Shown one piece after another: positions 7,751-14,534 of a DNA stretch of 38,951 nucleotides. Position 1 is the stretch's first letter, and every line of letters starts with the position of its first letter. Location: positions 1 to 38,951 of IMG/VR virus record IMGVR_UViG_3300021963_000289. One strand, 5' to 3'. Under the pieces are notes generated by a model, which saw only the letters and a program-made list of their open reading frames with translations, ran no database searches and was not told the origin of the DNA. The DNA is from a virus. Made by a program: the position numbers and the translations under genes.

Positions 7751-8962
7751 ATGTCACAAGACGTTAAAACAAAAAAACAAATTGCAACTGAAGGAAACCC
7801 TAATTTCGATTGGGACGCACACTTAGCAGATTGCCCAACAAATTTCAGAAGACCAAATCTTCACATTAAAGCACCTGCTGGAGTTAAAGTTTATTCAAGA
7901 GCCCCTTATGCTCAAGAATTACTTGATTTAATGGAGAAATTTGAATCAACAGCTCCACAAGTATTTAATGTTATTATTGGAGAAACTCATACAGGTACTG
8001 TATATTCAGTAGACCAAGAATGGGCTTCAATCGACATTGGACACAGAGAAATGGTATATGTTGATATGAACAGAGAATCAAAAGTCTCAAAAGCAAGATT
8101 AATTCCAGGAGAGAAGTTATCAGTTGAAATCGTCGCAGATAGAAGCTCTAACTCTAGAGGATTTATTGTAGGTTCAGTAGAAGCTGGAATCAAGGCAGCA
8201 GCACTAAGAGAAATGTTACAATCAGCAGAAACACAAAACACTGCATATATTGGAACAGTAACTGGAATGATTCCAAACGGAGGTTATTTCGTAAACGTAC
8301 AAGGAATTGACTGTTTCATGCCAGGTTCTCTTGCAGGTATTAACAAACTTGCAGATTTCGAATCAGTATTAAATACTCAAATGTATGTAGTTCCTATGAG
8401 CTACTCTCCAGAAAGAGGTACTGTAATTGTTTCACATAGAAAGTATTTACAAGCCTTAATTCCTGGTAAAGTTGAAGAACTTAAAAATACAATGGGAGAA
8501 ACTAAAACTGGAAATGTTACAGGTTCTGCTAAATACGGAGTATTTGTTGAGTTTGATGGTTGTTTAACTGGAATGATCCATGCAAATGACTTAAATGCTG
8601 AATTTGCTAAGAAACATAAAGCAAGAGAAATTAATCCAGGAGACGAAATTACATTCATTGTAAAAGAAATCATCACTGATGAAAAAATTACATTGACTCA
8701 ATTAGAGTATGTTGAAACAGTAGATCCATGGAAGGAGATTGCAACAAAATACAAATCTTTTCCAGTTGAAGTTAAAGGTACAATAAAATCTGTTAAAGAT
8801 TATGGAGTATTTGTAGACATTGGAGATGGAATAGTAGGATTGTTACACGTATCTGAATTACCAGAAGGCGTTGAAATTACATCAATTGCAAAGAATGATA
8901 ATATAACTGTTCAAGTTACAAGAATTGAAGTTGAGACAAGAAAAGTTTTCTTAAAACTGTAA
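7751..8962 (+). CDS. Ribosomal protein S1 homologue with four S1 RNA-binding domains
   Basis: 403 aa. Four S1 (OB) domains are visible: 73-146, 163-230, 250-318 and 336-403. They line up with domains 1-4 of bacterial bS1. Domain 2 carries the bS1 hallmark GIDCFMPGSLAG (185-196) and the end VSHRKYLQAL. Domain 3 has KYGVFVEFDGCLTGMIH. The link to domain 4 contains DPWKEIATKY, typical of bS1, followed by VKDYGVFVDIGDGIVGLLHVSEL. Domains 5 and 6 of the 557-aa E. coli protein are missing. An N-terminal amphipathic segment (51-66, APYAQELLDLMEKFES) resembles the part of bS1 that docks on the 30S subunit. Likely role: cytoplasmic, mRNA or ribosome binding to favour phage translation. It sits among baseplate genes but has a promoter-like motif upstream and a strong terminator downstream. 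A generic S1-domain RNA-binding protein is the alternative. Confidence 0.9.
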   Translation: MSQDVKTKKQIATEGNPNFDWDAHLADCPTNFRRPNLHIKAPAGVKVYSRAPYAQELLDLMEKFESTAPQVFNVIIGETHTGTVYSVDQEWASIDIGHREMVYVDMNRESKVSKARLIPGEKLSVEIVADRSSNSRGFIVGSVEAGIKAAALREMLQSAETQNTAYIGTVTGMIPNGGYFVNVQGIDCFMPGSLAGINKLADFESVLNTQMYVVPMSYSPERGTVIVSHRKYLQALIPGKVEELKNTMGETKTGNVTGSAKYGVFVEFDGCLTGMIHANDLNAEFAKKHKAREINPGDEITFIVKEIITDEKITLTQLEYVETVDPWKEIATKYKSFPVEVKGTIKSVKDYGVFVDIGDGIVGLLHVSELPEGVEITSIAKNDNITVQVTRIEVETRKVFLKL

Positions 8963-8990
8963 TTGTTAATAACTTTAACATAAATTTAAC

Positions 8991-9019
8991 AGCCCGGATT
9001 TTTTAATCTGGGCTTTTTT
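8991..9019 (+). terminator. Rho-independent terminator after the S1-like gene
   Basis: Arms AGCCCGGATT (8991-9000) and AATCTGGGCT (9005-9014) form a 10-bp stem with one G-U pair and a TTTT loop, followed by T5 (six Ts counting the last stem base). It lies 29 bases after the S1 stop and is the only strong intrinsic terminator seen in the window. Confidence 0.92.
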
Positions 9020-9058
9020 GTTTATATTTACATTATAATTAAACCAGATAAATATATC

Positions 9059-9868
9059 ATGAATAAATTTAAAACATACGGACAATTCTTAAATGAATCT
9101 AATCAAAATAATATTGTTAATGTTATTTTAGAAGCATTGGAACCTACGATTGTTGAAATGGTAGCTGCAACTGAAAAATGGTTTGTTGAAACCTTTAAAC
9201 AGGAATTCACCAAGTATGATAGAGAAAGCGCCAGAATTAATTTAATCTATGATATGGTTAAATCAATTGAATCTTATACAATGCCAACAGATTCATTAAT
9301 AACACTCAATGTTCGCAAAAGTGCTAAGGGAAATATTGAAATATCTTCCCAAATTCAAAGAGAAGGAATTGCTTATATTTTTTCAACAGAAGCAATATAT
9401 GCAGGTGGACATAATATCCAAAGACTACATTATAGATATATTGTTAAAACAGATCTTCCAAAAACAGGAGCAACTGAAATTACTAAAGAATATTCTGAAA
9501 AAATTAAAAAAATGTCTAAGCTTGAAAAACTTAATAAAGAAATTCAAGATTACGAATTAAGACTTAAAAGAGCAGTAGAAGATGCCGAAGCAAATTCTAA
9601 ATTAACTGACATTGAAATAATCCAAAGCATTAAAGATAATTCAAGGGAATCTTGGTATGAATGGCCAAGTTGGGAAGAAATTGTAAAACGAGATGCTGCT
9701 AAAAACTACAATGATAGCGAAGAATATTACAATCAACAAATGCAAGATGGTATTGCTAAACGAATTTCTTCTTGGAAATCGATGAACATTGATTCAAAAA
9801 AAAGATACGCAGTAGACTACCAAAAAACTATCAAAAAACTACAAACTAAACTAGATTCAATGTTGTAG
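9059..9868 (+). CDS. Hypothetical protein, 269 aa
   Basis: Not recognised. The N-terminus MNKFKTYGQFLNES is a short amphipathic start of a kind often found on T4-like phage proteins. Residues 15-75 are helical. About 80-130 form a beta-rich patch (SLITLNVRKSAKGNIEIS; HYRYIVKTDL). Residues 145-182 are a strong coiled-coil candidate (KKMSKLEKLNKEIQDYELRLK). The C-terminus is Trp/Tyr- and Lys-rich. There is no signal peptide or membrane segment. It lies between the S1 terminator and the amidoligase-like gene, in the non-structural island. The ATG is preceded by GATAAATATATC, which sits too close to the start for a promoter and probably serves as an A/T-rich leader. It may be packaged, scaffold-related, or a partner of the amidoligase; none of these can be shown here. 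Confidence 0.55.
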   Translation: MNKFKTYGQFLNESNQNNIVNVILEALEPTIVEMVAATEKWFVETFKQEFTKYDRESARINLIYDMVKSIESYTMPTDSLITLNVRKSAKGNIEISSQIQREGIAYIFSTEAIYAGGHNIQRLHYRYIVKTDLPKTGATEITKEYSEKIKKMSKLEKLNKEIQDYELRLKRAVEDAEANSKLTDIEIIQSIKDNSRESWYEWPSWEEIVKRDAAKNYNDSEEYYNQQMQDGIAKRISSWKSMNIDSKKRYAVDYQKTIKKLQTKLDSML

Positions 9869-9879
9869 TTATTATTTCA

Positions 9880-9889
9880 GATATATAAC
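9880..9889 (+). promoter_or_regulatory. Candidate late promoter element GATATATAAC
   Basis: Exact GATATATAA core, 39 bases upstream of the amidoligase-like gene's ATG and just after the stop of the preceding gene. Confidence 0.45.
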
Positions 9890-9918
9890 TTAACTTAAGT
9901 AATAATATCTAGATAATA

Positions 9919-11214
9919 ATGAACAACTTAAACGATTCAAACGTTTTACAAAACGCGCTAGTTGGCGTTGAATTTGAATTCTATTCAAATTTTAGTGCCG
10001 AAGAAACTGCTAAAAAATTAGCAGAACTTTTAGGCAAAAAGATTCATGTTGAAACAAAAGCACATAGTGATTTTGAAGTAACTCAAGATGAATTTAAAAT
10101 AGAACCTGATATGTCGGGTGGAGCAAAGCTTCTAGAACTTGTTACTGGAGCCCTTCCATATTTTGCAGCAAGATTAATGATTATTAATGTGTGCAAATGG
10201 ATTGAAGAGAATGGATATACAAATGACAGATCTTCAATTCACTTAAATCTTTCATTCGATAAATCTAAAATCGATAATAAGTATAGAATATCGAAGATGA
10301 ATGTTCTTAAATTTATCCTTGATTTTAATGAAGATCAAGTATTCAAATTCTTTCCAAAAAGAGAAAATTCAGCATACGCAAAATCAATCAAGTTTGTACT
10401 TCCAAAAGAAGACACATATTTCTTTGATGGAAACTATATTAATCAACAAAACTTTATTTACCCTGATACCAAATATTACGGAATCAATTTTGACAAAAGA
10501 CATAAAAACTATTTAGAATTTAGATATGTTGGAGGCGCTGATTGGGAAAAGAAAACAACAACAATACTACATCTAGTTGACCAATTTTTATTGCAACTAT
10601 GGAAATCAACTGAAAATACCGAATTCACTTCATTAAATTCAATCGAGCTTAAGAAAATAATATCGTCAAATCAGAGAATTATTGATGCTCGTAAAGATTG
10701 GAAAACTATCGAAAAGAATTGGAAAGGCGTTAAGTTTACGGTTGATTTAAACGATAATTCAAAGGTAGTAGATCTATATTGGCCGAGCGTTAAGGAAAGA
10801 GTAATGCGATTATTTACGCATGGTGATCTTACGAAGGGACATATTAATTATGATTCAGATTCTGGTAGAATTCAAATAGCTAATGGTAGATTAGAATATT
10901 GTGTAGATCTTAGAGGATATGAATTCGTTGACTGTTTTTTAAGAGGAGAATTTACAGAGTGTGATATGTATGGATGTGATGTTAACGGATCAGACATTCA
11001 CTATTGTAATTTTTATTCTTCAACTCAAATTAATAGTTCAAAAATAGATGGTTCTTATGTTCATGGATCTTGTGTTGCTAACGATTGTTATGTATATGGT
11101 AAAGGAACATTTAAAGGATCTATGAAAGGTGGTATTTTTAGAGAGGGTACGTACGATAAAAAACTTGCTAAATTTGATAATGACGTAGAAATCGTTAAAT
11201 CAGAAGCAATATAA
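9919..11214 (+). CDS. Amidoligase-like enzyme (COOH-NH2 ligase fold) fused to a Cys-rich beta-helical C-terminal domain
   Basis: 431 aa. The N-terminal 1-235 shows the ordered motifs of the amidoligase family related to glutamine-synthetase/GCS-type ligases. These are LVGVEFEFY (15-22), an acidic strand EPDMSGGAKLLELVTG (62-77), SSIHLNLSFD (105-114) and NYLEFRYVGG (197-206). Conserved Glu/His/Arg in these positions would bind ATP-Mg and the carboxylate substrate. Residues 324-411 change to a quasi-pentapeptide, right-handed-helix-like region (CVDLRGYEFVDCFLRGEFTE, GCDVNGSDIHYCNF) with seven Cys (328, 339, 348, 353, 363, 385, 390). The substrate is unknown; it could add a peptide or amino group to a phage or host molecule. 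It is preceded by a GATATATAAC motif and lies inside the baseplate cluster, so action on a virion protein is possible (inference). The family call rests on motifs only, with no search. Confidence 0.68.
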   Translation: MNNLNDSNVLQNALVGVEFEFYSNFSAEETAKKLAELLGKKIHVETKAHSDFEVTQDEFKIEPDMSGGAKLLELVTGALPYFAARLMIINVCKWIEENGYTNDRSSIHLNLSFDKSKIDNKYRISKMNVLKFILDFNEDQVFKFFPKRENSAYAKSIKFVLPKEDTYFFDGNYINQQNFIYPDTKYYGINFDKRHKNYLEFRYVGGADWEKKTTTILHLVDQFLLQLWKSTENTEFTSLNSIELKKIISSNQRIIDARKDWKTIEKNWKGVKFTVDLNDNSKVVDLYWPSVKERVMRLFTHGDLTKGHINYDSDSGRIQIANGRLEYCVDLRGYEFVDCFLRGEFTECDMYGCDVNGSDIHYCNFYSSTQINSSKIDGSYVHGSCVANDCYVYGKGTFKGSMKGGIFREGTYDKKLAKFDNDVEIVKSEAI

Positions 11215-11229
11215 AAATAAAATAATAAG

Positions 11230-12060
11230 ATGAGCGAAATAATAGTAGGAGGACAAGGAACATTAGTAGACCCATCATGGGAAAGCGGATGTTTTAATGC
11301 GTTTGTAAATGAATTGGCAGATGAAATCACAGGATCTTGTATGATTCCTATGAATTTACCTAGAAGTGAAGTTATGAACATTGTTAATAGAGCTAAAAAA
11401 TGGTTCTATAAAAATTACGAGTATTCTGTTAGAGAAAACTTTATGATTTTACCAATTGAATTATTTTCATCAGAGCATTTCAAAAAAACAAGAAGTTTTA
11501 CCCTACCTGGAATGAATCCAGCGACTGGAGGAAATGAAGTTTTTTCAGTATATGGGCTTGCGGAAGTTGGAGCAAACTGGGGAGGATCTATGGATATTAA
11601 CTGGACACAAGGTGATTTTGCTATCGAAAGAATGTTAATGGGCGGAATGTACGGTGGTACTAAAACCGGAGCAGCTGCTGAAAATTTACAATACTTTGTA
11701 ATTAATGAAAGTTTCTTTGATATGGCTCGACAAATCATGAGAAATCCATTAAGTTATAATTACAATCAATTAACGCATGAGTTAAGATTTACTGGAGAAT
11801 CACCAAAGAAAAACGTGATTCTTGAAGTTTATGAAACAATTCCTGAATGCGCACTATTCCAAGATGAAGCTTTCTTTAGATATTGTGCAGCAAAAATCAA
11901 AATTTCTTTAGGACAAAAATTAGGAATATTTGGTTTTACGCTTCCTGGAAATATTCAAGTAAATCCGGATTTAATTAAAGGTCTTGGTGAAGATGAATTA
12001 GATAAATTAATAGAAGAAATTAAATCAGACGAAGGTACCGACTGGATGATGCATTCTTAA
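11230..12060 (+). CDS. Virion structural protein, unassigned (neck or baseplate)
   Basis: 276 aa, immediately upstream of gp25. It has helical segments (EVMNIVNRAKKWFYKNYEYS; DEAFFRYCAAKIKISLGQKL) separated by strand-rich parts (ENFMILPIELF; HELRFTGESPKKNVILEVYE). It ends in an acidic tail (GEDELDKLIEEIKSDEGTDW). The helix-strand-helix layout is reminiscent of phage connector/adaptor proteins, but its position next to gp25 and gp6 argues for a tail or baseplate role. I could not match it to a T4 gene. It has an A-rich leader (AAAAATAAAATAATAAG) with no Shine-Dalgarno. Confidence 0.5.
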   Translation: MSEIIVGGQGTLVDPSWESGCFNAFVNELADEITGSCMIPMNLPRSEVMNIVNRAKKWFYKNYEYSVRENFMILPIELFSSEHFKKTRSFTLPGMNPATGGNEVFSVYGLAEVGANWGGSMDINWTQGDFAIERMLMGGMYGGTKTGAAAENLQYFVINESFFDMARQIMRNPLSYNYNQLTHELRFTGESPKKNVILEVYETIPECALFQDEAFFRYCAAKIKISLGQKLGIFGFTLPGNIQVNPDLIKGLGEDELDKLIEEIKSDEGTDWMMHS

Positions 12061-12076
12061 AAGAATATATATTACT

Positions 12077-12430
12077 ATGGAATTATATATAAAAACGGTA
12101 GGCGATCCTAATTTTGATCCAGAACAATTACAAGCAGACGAAGATATTCAAATGCTTTTAACCCAAATTGAAACTCTTATTTTTACAAATAAAGGAGAAG
12201 TTCTGGGTAACCCTGAATTTGGTTTAAATATTGATGATTACGTTTATTCATTTAGATATAATGATACAATGCTGCAGAGTATGATAGCGAACGGAATATT
12301 CAGATATTGTCCACTTTCATATAAATACCCGGTAAATGTAAGTGTTGAATTTACACCAGAAACAGAAAGAAACATGGTCTTTATAGACATAACTATCGAC
12401 GGTAGATATGGAATAGGACTGTATGTATAA
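12077..12430 (+). CDS. 25: Baseplate wedge protein gp25-like
   Basis: 117 aa, close to the 132 aa of T4 gp25. It has the family layout: an N-terminal helix (DEDIQMLLTQIETLIFTNKG), then the signature EVLGNPEFGLNIDDYVYSF (residues 40-58), then a helix IANGIFRYCP and strands (NVSVEFTPETERNMVFIDI). This belongs to the GPW/gp25 lysozyme-like fold of contractile tails, which forms the wedge core with gp6 and gp53 and anchors the first sheath ring. No lysozyme activity is expected. The ATG follows an AT-rich leader, and the gp6-like gene starts 12 bases after the stop, matching the conserved gp25-gp6 pairing. Confidence 0.92.
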   Translation: MELYIKTVGDPNFDPEQLQADEDIQMLLTQIETLIFTNKGEVLGNPEFGLNIDDYVYSFRYNDTMLQSMIANGIFRYCPLSYKYPVNVSVEFTPETERNMVFIDITIDGRYGIGLYV

Positions 12431-12442
12431 AATATAAATACG

Positions 12443-14263
12443 ATGGCAGAACTTAAATTTTTATCAAAAGCTAGAATCAAAGCTAGCGAAATGTTGGATG
12501 ATACCAAAACATATATCAGTAGATTATATGGTAGAAGTGGTGATTTATTTTCAACATCATCTCCATTTGCTCAAATTCTTGAAGTATTAACGGAGCTTAC
12601 GAACTTGGTTTTCTTCTACATTGAAGATGCTACAGTTGAACAAAATATTTTAACAGCTCAAAACCCAGAATCTATATATGGACTTGCAAGATTAGCAGGC
12701 CACGATCCATTTAGAGGAACTTCAGCTGTTGGGGAAATTAGAGTGAGATTAAACACAAGTGCTTTTAACGAAATTGCAGGAGACGCCATCAATATTCCAG
12801 CAAACACGGTTATTAAAGCGAGCAAAAATAATCTTTCTTATATCTTAAAAACGAACAACGATCAATTTAGAATTGAAAAAAGTAACCCAGAATATATTTA
12901 TATTCCAGTTGTACAAGGTAAGGTTGAAACGCAAGGTGTTACTGGAACTGGCGCAAAGTTACAGTCTTTTAATTTAATTATCAAAAAGAATACAGATCAT
13001 CATTCAGTTAGAGTAAGCGTTAATAGCGAACTATGGACAAAATATGATTCATTATATGATATGAAAGCCGATTCTAAAGGATATATGGTGAAAAGTGGTA
13101 TTACCGGAGGATTAGATATTTATTTTGGGAATGGATCTTTTGGTATGATTCCACCAGAAGGATCTAGTATTAGTGTTGAATACATTATCACTGACGGTTC
13201 TAAAGGTAATTTAACAGGTTCTAAAGACCTTAATTTTAAATATGAAACTGAAGGATTTGATTCTTTAGGAAATACTTACAACTTAAATAAATTATTGGAA
13301 TCTTCTTTCACAGTTGCTCCAGTAATGGGATCTGATCCGGAGCCTTTAGAGTTAACTAAGTTAATTGCTCCGATGCAAAGTCACTCTTTTGTATTAGCAA
13401 CTCCAGAAAATTACGAAGCATTTCTTTCAAGATATGGTATGTTTTCATACTTAGACGCTTATAATACAACTGAAGATGGGTTTATCGACGATGATAACGT
13501 GATATATTTATTTATGTTACCGGACACTGCTAGAAAACTAACGAAAAATAATGACTATTTTAATATACATCAGGAGGAATTCTTTTTCTCTGAACAAGAA
13601 AAGAATGGAATATTAAAAGTTCTTGAAGAATCAGGACAACAAATGGTAACAACTGAAGTTAAGATTGTAGAACCAAAAGCTCAATATTTTAGAATGGATG
13701 TTAAAGTTCGTTATTTTGAAGGATTTGACAAAGCAAATCTTTATACCGCAATTCGTTCAAAAATTTCAGACTATTTAATTAATATCACGAGAAGAGACAG
13801 ATTACCGAAATCAGATATTATTGCGCTACTAGAAGGTGTTGAAGGAATTGATTCAGTAAATATTAGATTTGTTTCTGAGAAAGAGGAAACAGCTAGACGT
13901 AATGGATATTACACTAGTGAAACTGTTACAGTTACTCCAAGCACTCCAATACTAGAGGATATTGGAAATGGAAAACAAAAATACGTATTCTTTAAAAGAA
14001 ATGTCGTGACATCAAATGTTAATTTTGAACCAGGCGCTGCATTACCTGAAAATGTAATTAATCTTGATTCATTTGGAGATATTATTCTTGAAAAAGAAGA
14101 AGTTGCATTATTCAGAGGAGGTTGGCAAGATCGAGATGGAGCAACGGTATTAGACGATGCGAAAATGGGAGAAATGGCTGCCCTTTCAATTTACTTTGAT
14201 GAACCTGCGGTACCAAATACTATTTTTAGTAAGATGCAAGCACAAAATAGAAAAGCACTATAA
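12443..14263 (+). CDS. 6: Baseplate wedge protein gp6-like (baseplate J family)
   Basis: 606 aa, similar to the 660 aa of T4 gp6. The N-terminal region SSPFAQILEVLTELTNLVFF and IYGLARLAGHDPFRGTSAVG (about 30-95) is the typical gp6/BppJ start. The middle is strand-rich (INIPANTVIKASKNNLSYI; LDIYFGNGSFGMIPPEGSSI), ending with GSKGNLTGSKDLNF. The C-terminal part has TEVKIVEPKAQYFRMDVKVR and YLINITRRDRLPKSDIIALL, the usual end module of baseplate J proteins. It forms the dimeric ring clamp of the wedge. Directly after gp25 as in other contractile tails; the stop overlaps the next start by one base (TAATG). Confidence 0.9.
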   Translation: MAELKFLSKARIKASEMLDDTKTYISRLYGRSGDLFSTSSPFAQILEVLTELTNLVFFYIEDATVEQNILTAQNPESIYGLARLAGHDPFRGTSAVGEIRVRLNTSAFNEIAGDAINIPANTVIKASKNNLSYILKTNNDQFRIEKSNPEYIYIPVVQGKVETQGVTGTGAKLQSFNLIIKKNTDHHSVRVSVNSELWTKYDSLYDMKADSKGYMVKSGITGGLDIYFGNGSFGMIPPEGSSISVEYIITDGSKGNLTGSKDLNFKYETEGFDSLGNTYNLNKLLESSFTVAPVMGSDPEPLELTKLIAPMQSHSFVLATPENYEAFLSRYGMFSYLDAYNTTEDGFIDDDNVIYLFMLPDTARKLTKNNDYFNIHQEEFFFSEQEKNGILKVLEESGQQMVTTEVKIVEPKAQYFRMDVKVRYFEGFDKANLYTAIRSKISDYLINITRRDRLPKSDIIALLEGVEGIDSVNIRFVSEKEETARRNGYYTSETVTVTPSTPILEDIGNGKQKYVFFKRNVVTSNVNFEPGAALPENVINLDSFGDIILEKEEVALFRGGWQDRDGATVLDDAKMGEMAALSIYFDEPAVPNTIFSKMQAQNRKAL

Positions 14264-14532
14264 TGGATTTATTTAGTAATTTATTTAGAGTAAGAAAGGT
14301 AAAATCGTATGATAGTAGATTATCAGCGATGGATTCAAGACTGCATGAAGGTAACGATTATCGTGATAACATGCTGATTAATTCGATTTCTAAATACATA
14401 CAAAGAAACAATACTATGAATGACTTTATAGTCTTAATACAACATGTTGTTGCAGACTGGGTTGATTCAGTAACATACTTAAAAGCATATAAATCGTACA
14501 CTATTAGAAAGAACGATAAAAAAGTTAAATAA
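14263..14532 (+). CDS. Small conserved-position protein between gp6 and the large wedge protein
   Basis: 89 aa, basic. Starts by TAATG overlap with the gp6-like gene and ends 2 bases before the next ATG, so it is embedded in a translationally coupled chain. Predominantly helical (YRDNMLINSISKYIQRNNTM; FIVLIQHVVADWVDSVTYLK), with a Lys-rich tail. No signal peptide. Not recognised; its location suggests a small wedge component or assembly chaperone, which is inference only. Real gene status is supported by tight packing and codon use like its neighbours. Confidence 0.65.
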   Translation: MDLFSNLFRVRKVKSYDSRLSAMDSRLHEGNDYRDNMLINSISKYIQRNNTMNDFIVLIQHVVADWVDSVTYLKAYKSYTIRKNDKKVK

Positions 14533-14534
14533 AA

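Noticed and set aside
12433-12440. Exact T4-type late promoter TATAAATA before the gp6-like gene
   Set aside because: Ends only two bases before the ATG, leaving no room for a transcript start and leader; likely chance within an A/T-rich leader.
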